Source: Streptomyces sp. SS1-1 (GTDB lineage Bacteria > Actinomycetota > Actinomycetes > Streptomycetales > Streptomycetaceae). From it: DNA of 64,000 nucleotides. The stretch is taken from contig NZ_WBXN01000004.1 in NCBI RefSeq assembly GCF_008973465.1, forward strand, positions 7,046,501 through 7,110,500, read 5' to 3'. The position numbers and the translations under genes were made by a program. Positions 50,630 through 59,416 of this stretch are shown here, in pieces. The notes below the pieces were generated by a model, which did not search any database, had not been told where the DNA came from, and was given only the letters and a program-made list of their open reading frames with translations. Every line of letters begins with the position of its first letter. Position 1 is the first letter of the stretch.

Positions 50630-50685
50630 TCGGTCGTGGTCGACTGTGTGTGTAACCAGCGAACGGCTCTAGAGGGGTTAGAAGC

Positions 50686-51555
50686 ATGGAGTACGCAGTG
50701 CACCACCGCACCGTCACCGTCGACGGCCTGGAGGTCTTCTACCGGGAGGCCGGCGACCCCGGCGCCCCCACCGTCGTCCTGCTGCACGGCTTCCCGACCA
50801 GCTCGCACATGTTCCGCGGCCTGATCCCGGCGCTCGCCGACCGCTACCACGTCATCGCCCCGGACCACATCGGCTTCGGCCGGTCTGCCGTGCCGGCCCT
50901 CCAGGACTTCCCGTACACCTTCGACGCGCTCACCGACATCACCGAGGGGCTGCTGCGGCGGCTGGGCGTCGAGCGGTTCGCGATGTACGTGATGGACTAC
51001 GGCGCGCCCATCGGCTGGCGCCTCGCCCTGCGCGGCCCCGACCGGATCACCGCGATCGTCACCCAGAACGGCAACGCCTACGAGGAGGGGCTCGTCCCGG
51101 AGTTCTGGAAGGACGTCTTCGCCTACGGCGAGCACCCCGGCCCCGACACCGAGGCCCCCATGCGGACCGCCCTCACCCCGGAGGGCGTGCGCTGGCAGTA
51201 CCTCACCGGCGTCCCGGACCCGAGCCTCGTCAGCCCCGACGCCTGGACCCACGACCTGGCCCTGCTGGACCGCCCCGGCAACGACCTGATCCAGCTGCGG
51301 CTGTTCCGCGACTACCCGACCAACGTGGCCCTCTACCCGAAGGTCCACCAGTGCTTCCGCGACAGCCAGGTCCCGCTGCTCGCGGTCTGGGGGGCCAACG
51401 ACCCGATCTTCGGCCCGGCCGGCGCGGAGGCGTTCCGGCAGGACCTGCCCGACGCCGAGGTCCGTCTGCTGGACACCGGGCACTTCGCCCTGGAGTCGCA
51501 CCTGGGCACCATCGCCGGGGCCATGCGCGACTTCCTCGGCCGCGTCCTGGTCTGA
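50686..51555 (+). CDS. Alpha/beta hydrolase with Asp nucleophile (haloalkane dehalogenase/epoxide hydrolase-like)
   Basis: A 289-residue alpha/beta-fold enzyme. VVLLHGFPTSSHMF (about 31-44) is the oxyanion segment. The nucleophile elbow is MYVMDYGAPIGWRL: Asp104 in place of Ser, as in dehalogenases, epoxide hydrolases and fluoroacetate dehalogenases. WGANDPIFGPAGAEAF (acid) and DTGHFALESH (catalytic His) follow. The presence of HGFPTSS and no GXSXG points away from ordinary esterases. Substrate uncertain. Probably regulated by the adjacent CGNR protein. First of three rightward redox/detoxification genes, 43 bases before the PPOX gene. Confidence 0.9.
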   Translation: MEYAVHHRTVTVDGLEVFYREAGDPGAPTVVLLHGFPTSSHMFRGLIPALADRYHVIAPDHIGFGRSAVPALQDFPYTFDALTDITEGLLRRLGVERFAMYVMDYGAPIGWRLALRGPDRITAIVTQNGNAYEEGLVPEFWKDVFAYGEHPGPDTEAPMRTALTPEGVRWQYLTGVPDPSLVSPDAWTHDLALLDRPGNDLIQLRLFRDYPTNVALYPKVHQCFRDSQVPLLAVWGANDPIFGPAGAEAFRQDLPDAEVRLLDTGHFALESHLGTIAGAMRDFLGRVLV

Positions 51556-51598
51556 CCCCACGCACCGCACCGCGGCACAAGGAGAGGAGGCGGTCCGG

Positions 51599-52483
51599 AT
51601 GAACGCGTCGGGCTTCCATGAGGGGGAGCGCGCCGTCCAGGCGCGGGCGGGGGCCACGGAGGAGGCGGCCCGGCTGCACGGCATGCTGCGGCCGCCGTGG
51701 CTGGGCGGGGGGCTGCGCGCGGCCCTCGCGGCACGGACCTTCGCCGTCCTCACCGCCCGCGACCGGGACGGGGCGCTGTGGATCTCCCCCCTCACCGGTG
51801 AGCCGGGCTTCCTGGACGGGGACGGCACCACCCTCACCGTGGCCGCCGCACCCCGGGCCGGTGACCCGCTGCACGCCCTGCCCGTTCCGCAGCCCGCCGG
51901 GCTCCTCGCGATCGACCTTGGTCTCCGGCGCCGTATCCGGGTCAACGGCCGGCTGACGGACGGCACGGACGGCGCCCTGACCATCGAGGCCGAGCAGGCG
52001 TTCGGCAACTGCCCCGCCTACATCCGCCCCCGCCTCCTCGCCCCGGACGCCACCGCCCCGGCGGGCGCGTCGGCTCCTACGGCCGTCCGGGCCGGGCTGG
52101 ACGACCGGGACCGTGCGCTGATCGAGGGCGCCGACACCTTCTTCCTCGGCACGACGCACCCCGACCGGGGCACCGACGCCTCCCACAAGGGCGGCGCGCC
52201 CGGCTTCGTACGCGTCGAGGGCGGGGAGCTCTGGTGGCCCGACTACGCCGGGAACAACCTCTTCACCAGCCTCGGCAACCTCACCGTCGACCCGGCCGCG
52301 GCCCTGCTGTTCCTCGACTTCACGACCGGCCGCACCCTGCACCTCAGCGGTGAGGCCACGGTGGAGTGGCGGGACCCGGCGGCCGCCGGGGACGAGGGCG
52401 GCACCGGGCGCCGGGTCCGGTTCCGGCCCCGGCGGGTGCGCGGGAGCCGCATCCCGCTGCGTGAGGCGGCTCCCGTCCCGTGA
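51599..52483 (+). CDS. Pyridoxamine 5'-phosphate oxidase-family (PPOX) flavin-binding protein
   Basis: A 294-residue member of the PPOX split-barrel group. TFFLGTTHPDRGTDASHKGG then APGFVRVEGGELWWPDYAGN and NLFTSLGNLTVDPAAALLFL (about 185-235) are the FMN/F420-binding core of the COG3576-like subfamily. The first 150 residues are a second beta-rich half (LRAALAARTFAVLTARDRDG). Likely redox or sequestering function with unknown substrate. GGAGAGGAGG about 8 bases before ATG. It lies between the hydrolase and the MOSC-reductase on the same strand and is likely co-transcribed. Confidence 0.87.
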   Translation: MNASGFHEGERAVQARAGATEEAARLHGMLRPPWLGGGLRAALAARTFAVLTARDRDGALWISPLTGEPGFLDGDGTTLTVAAAPRAGDPLHALPVPQPAGLLAIDLGLRRRIRVNGRLTDGTDGALTIEAEQAFGNCPAYIRPRLLAPDATAPAGASAPTAVRAGLDDRDRALIEGADTFFLGTTHPDRGTDASHKGGAPGFVRVEGGELWWPDYAGNNLFTSLGNLTVDPAAALLFLDFTTGRTLHLSGEATVEWRDPAAAGDEGGTGRRVRFRPRRVRGSRIPLREAAPVP

Positions 52484-52538
52484 TCGACATGAGCGCGGGC
52501 GCCGGACCGTCTTGACTGGTACCGGAAGGAGCGTCCGG

Positions 52539-54263
52539 ATGCCCTCACTGCTGTCGGTCAACGTGGGACTGCCCCAGGACGTGCCCTGGCAGGGCCGGAC
52601 CGTCCGCACGGGCGTGTGGAAGCACTCCGTGTCCGGCCCGGTCATGGCCCGCCGGCTGAACCTCGACGGCGACGGCCAGGGTGACACCCAGGGGCACGGC
52701 GGGGAGCAGCGCGCGGTGCTCGTCTACCAGATCGACTCCTACCGGTACTGGCAGCGGCACCTCGGACGGGACGACTTCGTCCCCGGGCAGTTCGGGGAGA
52801 ACCTCACCGTCGACGGCCTGCCCGACGACGAGGTGTGCATCGGCGACCGGTACCGGATCGGGGAGGCGGAGTTCGAGGTCACCCAGCCCCGGGTGACCTG
52901 CTATCGCGTGGGGCTGCGGATGGGCGTGCCCGAGATGCCCGCGCTGCTCGTCGCCCACCACCGGCCCGGCTTCTACCTGCGGGTCGTCCGCGAGGGGCTG
53001 ATCCGGGCCGGCGACCCGATCGTCCGGACCCGGACCGGCCCCGGCGCGCTGACCGTCGCCGACACCGACGCCCTGCTCTATCTCCCCGGACGGGACCCGG
53101 CCCTGCTGCGGCGGGCGCTCGCCATCCCCGCGCTCAGCCCCGGCTGGCAGGGTTCCTTCCGCGACCTGCTGGCGGCGCAGGACGGGGAGCCCGCCGCCGA
53201 CGCGCCCGCCTGGGAGGGGTTCCGGTCCCTGCGCGTGTCCGCCGTGACCGCCGAGACGGACACGGTCGTCTCCCTCCACCTGACGTCGGCCGACGGGACA
53301 CCGCTGCCCGACGCCCGCGCCGGCCAGTACCTCACCGTGCGGGTCCCGGGCACCGCGCGGCCGGCACCGATCCGCAGCTACTCGCTCTCCGCGGTCCCCG
53401 GCGCCGACGGCTACCGCATCAGCGTCAAGCACGAACCGCACGGCACCGCCAGCGGCTATCTGACGACGGCGCTGCGGCCCGGAGCCGTCCTCGAGGCCGC
53501 GGCGCCGCGCGGCGACTTCGTCCTGGACGCCGGTACGGAACCGGTGCTCCTCGTCTCCGCCGGGATCGGCGTCACCCCCGTCCTGGGCATGCTCCACGAA
53601 CTCGCCGCCCGCTCCCCGGACCGGGACGTCTGGTGGCTGCACGGCGCCCGCGGCCCGCGCGAGCACCCCCTGGCCGCCGAGGCCCACGCCGTACTGGGCT
53701 CCCTGCCGCACGCACACGAGCACGTCTTCTACAGCGCGGCCACCCCCGAGGAGCGGGACAGGGCCCACGCGGCCCCCGGACGCCTCACCCCGGACGCCGT
53801 CCGGGCCCTGGGGGTGCCGCCCGAGGCGAGCGCCTACGTGTGCGGGCCCGCCTCCTTCATGACGGACATGCGGCGGGCGCTCACCGACGCCGGTATCGAC
53901 CCCGCCCGCGTCCACACCGAGCTGTTCGCGACCCTGCCTCCCCTCACGCCCGGCCTGACCGGGACCGGGGCGCCGGCCCCGCACCCGCCGCCCGGCCCGC
54001 CCGGCACCGGTCCACGGGTCACCTTCGCCCGCAGCGGGGTGACGGCACCGTTCCCCGACGGCGCGCACAGCCTGCTCGACCTCGCCGACGCCTGCGACGT
54101 ACCGGCCCGCTGGAGCTGCCGTACCGGGGTGTGCCACACCTGTGTCACCCCGGTCCTGTCGGGCGAGGTCGGCTACGCGCCCGCGCCCCTGGAGCCGCCG
54201 CCGGCCGGACAGGCCCTCATCTGCTGCTCCCGGCCGCGCACCGACGTCGTCCTGGACATGTGA
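52539..54263 (+). CDS. MOSC domain - ferredoxin reductase - [2Fe-2S] ferredoxin fusion
   Basis: A 574-residue three-module protein. Residues 1-165 are MOSC (YiiM-like): GDTQGHGGEQRAVLVYQIDS and FGENLTVDGLPDDEVCIGDR, with the Cys of PRVTCYRVGLRMG at the cofactor site. Residues 225-460 are FAD/NAD reductase: FAD motif PIRSYSLSAVPG (RxYS) and NAD motif LVSAGIGVTPVLGMLHEL. Residues 490-574 are plant-type ferredoxin with CRTGVCHTC (C-x4-C-x2-C) and a distal CC near the end. Electrons likely flow NAD(P)H to FAD to 2Fe-2S to a MOSC-bound Mo or sulfur centre. N-hydroxylated compound reduction is the known MOSC role (YiiM). Confidence 0.92.
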   Translation: MPSLLSVNVGLPQDVPWQGRTVRTGVWKHSVSGPVMARRLNLDGDGQGDTQGHGGEQRAVLVYQIDSYRYWQRHLGRDDFVPGQFGENLTVDGLPDDEVCIGDRYRIGEAEFEVTQPRVTCYRVGLRMGVPEMPALLVAHHRPGFYLRVVREGLIRAGDPIVRTRTGPGALTVADTDALLYLPGRDPALLRRALAIPALSPGWQGSFRDLLAAQDGEPAADAPAWEGFRSLRVSAVTAETDTVVSLHLTSADGTPLPDARAGQYLTVRVPGTARPAPIRSYSLSAVPGADGYRISVKHEPHGTASGYLTTALRPGAVLEAAAPRGDFVLDAGTEPVLLVSAGIGVTPVLGMLHELAARSPDRDVWWLHGARGPREHPLAAEAHAVLGSLPHAHEHVFYSAATPEERDRAHAAPGRLTPDAVRALGVPPEASAYVCGPASFMTDMRRALTDAGIDPARVHTELFATLPPLTPGLTGTGAPAPHPPPGPPGTGPRVTFARSGVTAPFPDGAHSLLDLADACDVPARWSCRTGVCHTCVTPVLSGEVGYAPAPLEPPPAGQALICCSRPRTDVVLDM

Positions 54264-54264
54264 C

Positions 54265-54762
54265 TCAGGCCGGATCGGCGCGCAGCGGGACGAGCTCCGC
54301 GTTCAGCTCGCGCAGGAACCGCACGACGACGGCCAGTTCGTCGGGGGAGAAGCGGCTCAGGGCCGTGTCGGTGCGCTCCGCGAGCGGGCGGAAGTAGTCC
54401 CGGGCGACGGCCCTGGCCGGCTCGGCGTAGTGCAGGTGCACCACCCGGCGGTCGTCCGCCGCCCGGACGCGGTGGATGTGCCCAGCCCGCTCCAGACGGT
54501 CGAGGCACGCCGTGACGGCACCGGACGTCAGGTTGAGCTGCCGGCGGAGCCGCCCGGGGGTCATCGGACCGGCCTCGGGGTCGGCGTCGAGGATCGCGAT
54601 GAGCGCCTGCATGTCGGTCAGGTGCAGTCCCTGCGCCTGGGCGAACTCCTGCGTGATGCGGTTGAACTCGCTGTTCATCCGGCGCAGAAGAACGGCGAAC
54701 GACTGCAACCCTGTCGGGTCGTCCGCCGGAACAGTGGGGGAGGGCACCTCTGGACCGCTCAT
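54265..54762 (-). CDS. MarR-family transcriptional regulator
   Basis: A 165-residue winged-helix protein. The helix-turn-helix core is LHLTDMQALIAILDADPEAG then MTPGRLRRQLNLTSGAVTAC, followed by the wing LDRLERAGHIHRVRAADDRR (family-typical D-x-R-x-R-x2). It is divergent from the MMPL transporter, and a perfect 15-base inverted repeat lies between their starts. Convergent with the MOSC fusion, one base apart. The most economical model is repression of itself and of the MMPL pump until a ligand binds. Confidence 0.92.
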   Translation of the reverse strand: MSGPEVPSPTVPADDPTGLQSFAVLLRRMNSEFNRITQEFAQAQGLHLTDMQALIAILDADPEAGPMTPGRLRRQLNLTSGAVTACLDRLERAGHIHRVRAADDRRVVHLHYAEPARAVARDYFRPLAERTDTALSRFSPDELAVVVRFLRELNAELVPLRADPA

Positions 54763-54777
54763 GAGTGCAGTATAAGA

Positions 54778-54792
54778 TCACTCAATGAGTGA
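54778..54792. promoter_or_regulatory. MarR operator candidate
   Basis: TCACTCAATGAGTGA, a 7-1-7 perfect inverted repeat, 16 bases from the marR start and 39 from the MMPL start, in a distinctly AT-rich 60-base divergent promoter. A weaker TTGAGTTAACTTGA (54804-54817) could be a second half-site. Confidence 0.65.
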
Positions 54793-54830
54793 GATACTTT
54801 GCCATTGAGTTAACTTGACTACCGCATGGG

Positions 54831-56951
54831 ATGCTCATGAGAACCGCACCGCGCTGGGCCCGGTGGCTCGTCCCCGTCGTCCTGCTGCTCGTCTGGCTGG
54901 GCGTCGGCGGAGCGCTCGGACCCTACGCAGGCAAGCTCGGCGAGGTCGCCACCAACGACCAGGCCGCCTTCCTGCCCCAGAGTGCCGAGTCCACCCAGGT
55001 GCTGAAGGCGCGGGAGGCCTTCGACCAGTCCGAGACGCTGCCCGCGATCGTCGTCTGGACGGCGGACGGCGAGAAGGTGTCCGAGGCCGAGCGGGCCGAG
55101 GCCACCCGGGCCGTCGCCGCGCTCGCCGGCGAGCCCGGCATCGTGGGCCGGCCGTCGCCCGCGCTGCCCTCCGACGACGGTGAGGCGCTGCAGGCCGTCG
55201 TCCAGCTCAGGCCCGACCTCGGCGACGACCTGGAGCCCACCCTCGACGCGGTCCGCGCCGCCGCCGGCAGCGTGTCCGGCACCACGGCGCAGATCGCCGG
55301 CCCGGCCGCCAGCCAGGCCGACCTGTCGGACGCCTTCGCGGGCATCGACGGGCTGCTCCTCGGCGTGGCCCTCGGCGCCGTACTGGTGATCCTGCTGCTG
55401 GTCTACCGCAGTGTGCTGCTGCCACTGCTGATCATCCTGGGCTCCGTCTTCGCCCTCGCGCTCGCCTGCGCCGTCGTCTACGTCCTGGCCGACCACGACG
55501 TCGTCCGCGTCGACGGACAGGTGCAGGGCATCCTCTCCATCCTGGTGATCGGCGCCGCCACCGACTACGCCCTCCTGCTGGCCGCCCGCTTCCGGGAGGA
55601 ACTGGCCCGCGGCGGTGACCGGGCCGCCGCCGCGCTCGCCGCGGTGCGCCGCTCCTTCGGCGCCATCACCGCCAGCGCGGCCACCGTCGCGCTCGGCCTG
55701 CTCGCGCTCCTCGCCAGCGACCTCACCAACAACCGCGCGCTCGGACCCGTCGGCGCCATCGGCATCGTGTGCGCCGTCCTGTCCACGCTCACGTTCCTGC
55801 CGGCCGTGCTCGCCCTCCTCGGGCGCGCCGCCTACTGGCCGTCGAAGCCGCAGCCGGCCGAGGAGTCGGCGCAGGGCCGCGGCGTGTGGCGCCGGGTCGC
55901 CGCCACGGTGGCCGGCAGGCCCCGCCGCACCTGGGTGGTGACCGCCCTCGTCCTCGGCGTCTTCGCGGTCTTCTCGCCCCAGCTGTCCTCCAAGGGCGTG
56001 CCGCTCGACGAGATCTTCGTCAACGACGCCCCGTCGGTGTCCGCCCAGCGCACGCTCGGCGAGCACTTCCCCGGCGGCTCCGGCAACCCGGCCGTCATCA
56101 TCGCCTCGGCCGACCGCGTCGACGAGGTGACCGCCGCCGCCGAGGACACCGAGGGCGTGGCGTCCGCCGGCGCCGTCTCGAAGTCCGGCCGGCCCGGCGG
56201 CGGGGAGCCCCTCGTCGTCGACGGACGCGTCCGCGTCGACGCCACGCTGAAGGCCGCCGCCGACAGCGACGCCGCCAAGGCGGCCGTCGAGCGGCTGCGC
56301 GCGGAGGTGCACGCGATCCCCGGCGCCGACGCCCTGGTCGGCGGCTACACGGCCCAGCAGTACGACACCCAGGAGACCGCCGCCCGCGACCGTACGGTCA
56401 TCGTGCCGGTCGTCCTCGTGATCATCCTGCTGATCCTGATGCTCCTGCTGCGCTCCCTGCTGGTCCCGGTGCTGCTCGTCGCGACCGTCGCCCTGAACTT
56501 CCTGGCGACGCTCGGGGTGTCCACGCTCGTCTTCGAGCATCTGCTCGGCTTCAGCGGCACGGACGCCTCGGTCCCGCTGTACGGCTTCGTCTTCCTGGTC
56601 GCGCTCGGCGTGGACTACAACATCTTCCTGATGTCCCGGGTCCGCGAGGAGGCGCTGCTCCACGGCCACCGGGAGGGCGTGCTGCGCGGCCTGACCACCA
56701 CCGGAGGCGTGATCACCTCGGCGGGCGTGGTGCTCGCCGCGACCTTCGCGGCCCTCATGGTGATCCCGCTCGCGTTCCTCGTGCAGATCGCGTTCATCGT
56801 CGCCTTCGGCGTCCTGCTGGACACGCTCGTGGTCCGCTCCCTGCTGGTCCCCGCGCTGATGATCGACATCGGGCGGCGGGCGTGGTGGCCCAGCTCCCTG
56901 GCACGGCGCGAGCCCGAACCGGTGGAAGCGGCGGTCGAGGAAACGGTGTGA
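54831..56951 (+). CDS. MMPL-family RND transporter
   Basis: A 706-residue membrane protein in two halves, each with a periplasmic-type loop then a five- or six-helix MMPL block. First block: LVIGAATDYALLLAARFREE (about 245-264, the GxxxDYxxx proton-relay motif). Second: FVFLVALGVDYNIFLMSRVR (about 586-605), with the same GVDYN signature. It exports drugs or lipids using the proton gradient. No LppX-like partner is seen. ATG at 54831 or 54837; the choice is uncertain. Under likely control of the divergent MarR protein. Ends with acidic tail. Confidence 0.93.
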   Translation: MLMRTAPRWARWLVPVVLLLVWLGVGGALGPYAGKLGEVATNDQAAFLPQSAESTQVLKAREAFDQSETLPAIVVWTADGEKVSEAERAEATRAVAALAGEPGIVGRPSPALPSDDGEALQAVVQLRPDLGDDLEPTLDAVRAAAGSVSGTTAQIAGPAASQADLSDAFAGIDGLLLGVALGAVLVILLLVYRSVLLPLLIILGSVFALALACAVVYVLADHDVVRVDGQVQGILSILVIGAATDYALLLAARFREELARGGDRAAAALAAVRRSFGAITASAATVALGLLALLASDLTNNRALGPVGAIGIVCAVLSTLTFLPAVLALLGRAAYWPSKPQPAEESAQGRGVWRRVAATVAGRPRRTWVVTALVLGVFAVFSPQLSSKGVPLDEIFVNDAPSVSAQRTLGEHFPGGSGNPAVIIASADRVDEVTAAAEDTEGVASAGAVSKSGRPGGGEPLVVDGRVRVDATLKAAADSDAAKAAVERLRAEVHAIPGADALVGGYTAQQYDTQETAARDRTVIVPVVLVIILLILMLLLRSLLVPVLLVATVALNFLATLGVSTLVFEHLLGFSGTDASVPLYGFVFLVALGVDYNIFLMSRVREEALLHGHREGVLRGLTTTGGVITSAGVVLAATFAALMVIPLAFLVQIAFIVAFGVLLDTLVVRSLLVPALMIDIGRRAWWPSSLARREPEPVEAAVEETV

Positions 56952-56956
56952 CAGCG

Positions 56957-56993
56957 GGCGGGGGCTCCTCCGGACAGCCGGGGAGCCCCCGCC
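56957..56993 (+). terminator. Terminator after the MMPL gene
   Basis: A 12-base-pair stem GGCGGGGGCTCC / GGAGCCCCCGCC with a 13-base loop, followed by CTCTTCC. Confidence 0.75.
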
Positions 56994-57036
56994 CTCTTCC
57001 GTACCGCCCTTGTGCCGGCGGCATACGCTCTTGCCC

Positions 57037-57621
57037 ATGACGCAAGACGACGACGGCGACCTCGACACCCTGGTCCGCAGACGCATCCGCGCCCTCCGCG
57101 TGGCCCAGGGCTGGTCCCTGGAGGATCTGGCCACCCGCGCCCGGGTCAGTCAGTCCACGCTCAGCCGGATCGAGAACGGGCAGCGCCGGCTCGCGCTGGA
57201 CCAGCTCGTCACCCTCGCCCGGGCCCTGGACACCACCCTCGACCAGCTCGTGGAGACCGCCACCGACGACGTGATCGTCAACCCCACGGTGGACGCGGCC
57301 CACGCCCAGAAGCGCTGGCCCGTCCGGGCGGAACCGGGCATGACCGTCATCCGCCGGCGCCTGACCGGCCCCCCGCCCGACAACCCGGCGCGGATGCGCG
57401 CGCACCCGGGCCGCGAATGGCTCGTCGTCCTCTCCGGCACCGCCGTCCTGCTCCTCGGCAACCGCCGGCTGCGCGTCGAGACCGACCAGGCGGCCGAGTT
57501 CCCCACGATGCTCCCGCACGCCATCGGCGCCGAGGGCGGCCCCTGCGAGATCCTCGGCATCTTCGACCGCGACGCCCGCCGCGGCCACCAGCGCGGCCGG
57601 GACACACGCCCCGCGCCCTGA
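57037..57621 (+). CDS. XRE-family regulator with cupin domain
   Basis: A 194-residue regulator. Residues 12-70 are an HTH_3 domain (VRRRIRALRVAQGWSLEDLA, ARVSQSTLSRIENGQRRLAL). Residues 100-180 form a cupin beta barrel (HPGREWLVVLSGTAVLLLGN, RRLRVETDQAAEFPTMLPHA) that would bind a small ligand or metal. This arrangement is common among repressors of sugar or amine pathways. The nearest likely target is the methyltransferase gene 92 bases downstream. Start at MTQDDD; a start nine codons upstream is possible. Confidence 0.9.
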   Translation: MTQDDDGDLDTLVRRRIRALRVAQGWSLEDLATRARVSQSTLSRIENGQRRLALDQLVTLARALDTTLDQLVETATDDVIVNPTVDAAHAQKRWPVRAEPGMTVIRRRLTGPPPDNPARMRAHPGREWLVVLSGTAVLLLGNRRLRVETDQAAEFPTMLPHAIGAEGGPCEILGIFDRDARRGHQRGRDTRPAP

Positions 57622-57713
57622 CCTCTTGCGCCCCGCGCATACGGACGGCCCAGCGCCTTGCGCATCCCGGCACGCGGACCGTCCCCCGCGCCGCCCGCAC
57701 CTAGCGTGAGGCC

Positions 57714-58541
57714 ATGAGCCACACCCACCACCACACCGGCGACCTGGCGGAGATCCTCGACCTGGACGCCGACGTCATGGCCCGGCACACCGCGTCCATC
57801 GCCGCATGGCTGCCCGTCGAGACCGCCCCCCGGCAGATCCTCGACCTCGGCTGCGGCACCGGAGCCGGCACCCTCACCCTGCTGGAACGCTTCCCCACGG
57901 CCCGTGTCACGGCCGTCGACGCCTCCGCCACACACCTGGACCGGCTGCGCGAGCACGCCGCCGCGGCCGGGGCGGCCGACCGCGTCCGCCTCGTCCAGGC
58001 GGACCTCGACGCCCCGTCGTGGCCCGGCCTGGACACCCCCGACCTCGTGTGGGCGTCCGCCTCGCTGCACCACCTCGCCGACCCCGACGGCGCCCTGCGC
58101 CGGGTGCGCGAACTGCTCGCCCCCGGAGGGCTGTTCGCGGTCGTCGAACTGGCCGGCTTCCCCCGGTTCCTGCCGCCGGAGGCCCCGGCGGACGCGCCCG
58201 GCCTGGAGGAGCGGTGCCATGCGGCCGGGGACCACCGGCACGCGGACCACGTCCCCCACCGCGGGGCCGACTGGGGCGACAAGCTGACGCGGGCCGGCTT
58301 CACCGTCGCCGGACAGCGCACCGTCGACGTGGAGATCGGCCCGCCCGCCCCCGAGCCCGTACGCCGTTACGCCCTCGCGGGCTGGACCCGGATGCGCGGC
58401 AACGCGGCCGCCACGCTGGACGCCCGGGACCTGGCCGCGTTCGACGCCCTCCTCGACCCCACAGGTCCCGACGGCCTGCTGCACCGGCCCGACCTGACGC
58501 TGCGCACCCGACGCGAGGTGTGGGCGGCCCGCCGCCCCTGA
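57714..58541 (+). CDS. Class I SAM-dependent methyltransferase
   Basis: A 275-residue methyltransferase. Motif I is QILDLGCGTGAGTLTLLERF (about 41-60), then VTAVDASATHLDRL (acidic end of strand 2) and VWASASLHHLADPDGALRRV (motif post-II). The core is the Methyltransf_11/25 type. Acceptor is unknown (small molecule most likely). A His-rich N-terminus (MSHTHHHTGD) is notable and may bind metal. No biosynthetic partner beyond the XRE regulator and the downstream permease. Confidence 0.9.
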   Translation: MSHTHHHTGDLAEILDLDADVMARHTASIAAWLPVETAPRQILDLGCGTGAGTLTLLERFPTARVTAVDASATHLDRLREHAAAAGAADRVRLVQADLDAPSWPGLDTPDLVWASASLHHLADPDGALRRVRELLAPGGLFAVVELAGFPRFLPPEAPADAPGLEERCHAAGDHRHADHVPHRGADWGDKLTRAGFTVAGQRTVDVEIGPPAPEPVRRYALAGWTRMRGNAAATLDARDLAAFDALLDPTGPDGLLHRPDLTLRTRREVWAARRP

Positions 58542-58580
58542 AGCACGGGTACAGTTCCCCGGCCGCGGAAAGGAGCCGGG

Positions 58581-59363
58581 ATGAACGGGCCGACGGAACT
58601 GTACGGTCTCGCCGCCGGTCTGGTGATCGCGCTCGTCACCGCGCCGGTCGGGGTGTCGGGCGCCGTGTTCCTGCTCCCCGTGCAGCTCAGCGTGTTCGGC
58701 GTGCCCAGTCCCGCGGTCACGCCGACGAACCTGCTCTACAACGTGGTCGCGGGCCCCGGCGCCCTCCTGCGGCACCTGCGGGAGGGCACCCTCGCCGGTC
58801 CCCTGGTCCGGCTGCTGGTGCTCGGCACCCTGCCCGGCGTGGTCATCGGCGCCGTCGTCCGGGTCTTCGCCGTCCCCGGCGCCACCGCGTTCCGGTTCCT
58901 GGTGGCCGGGCTGCTCACCCCGCTGGGCCTGTGGCTCGTCGCGCGCACCCTGCGGCCCGCCCGGACACCCCGGCGCGCGGAGCCGTCACCGCGCGCCGTC
59001 GTCACGCTGGCCCTGGCGGTCGGCGTCGTCGGCGGGATCTACGGCATCGGCGGCGGCTCCCTGCTCGGACCGATCCTCGTGGGCCGCGGCATGCGGGTCG
59101 CCGTGGTCGCCCCGGCCGCCCTCGCGTCCACGTTCGCCACCTCGGTGGTCGGCGCGGCGGCCTTCGCCGTGCTGGCGCTCACCGGCTCGGGCGATGTCGC
59201 CCCCGACTGGTCCCTCGGCCTGGCCTGCGGCGTCGGCGGACTCATCGGCGGCTACCTCGGCGCCCGCCTCCAGCCCCGGCTGCCGGAACGGGCGCTGCGG
59301 CTGCTCCTCGGCGCCCTGGCCGCCGGCGTCGGGGCCCTCTACGTGGTGCGCGCTCTGGGCTGA
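58581..59363 (+). CDS. TauE/SafE-family sulfite exporter-like permease
   Basis: A 260-residue membrane protein with about eight helices. GLVIALVTAPVGVSGAVFLL and GVVGGIYGIGGGSLLGPIL are the two inverted-repeat halves, with the characteristic GIGGG motif. Family members move sulfite, sulfonates or organosulfur compounds, and many are of unknown substrate. AAGGAG is 6 bases before ATG. It is 40 bases after the methyltransferase stop and may be co-transcribed. It converges on the sulfur-amino-acid genes. Confidence 0.87.
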   Translation: MNGPTELYGLAAGLVIALVTAPVGVSGAVFLLPVQLSVFGVPSPAVTPTNLLYNVVAGPGALLRHLREGTLAGPLVRLLVLGTLPGVVIGAVVRVFAVPGATAFRFLVAGLLTPLGLWLVARTLRPARTPRRAEPSPRAVVTLALAVGVVGGIYGIGGGSLLGPILVGRGMRVAVVAPAALASTFATSVVGAAAFAVLALTGSGDVAPDWSLGLACGVGGLIGGYLGARLQPRLPERALRLLLGALAAGVGALYVVRALG

Positions 59364-59370
59364 GCGGACG

Positions 59371-59416
59371 CGCGCCGGCCCGGCGCGCCCGACGGGCACG
59401 CGCCGGGCCGGCCGCG
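59371..59416. terminator. Bidirectional terminator
   Basis: CGCGCCGGCCCGGCGCG and CGCGCCGGGCCGGCCGCG, the two arms, are nearly complementary over 17 bases around a GACGGGCA-containing loop, between convergent TauE and DUF1684 genes. Confidence 0.6.
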
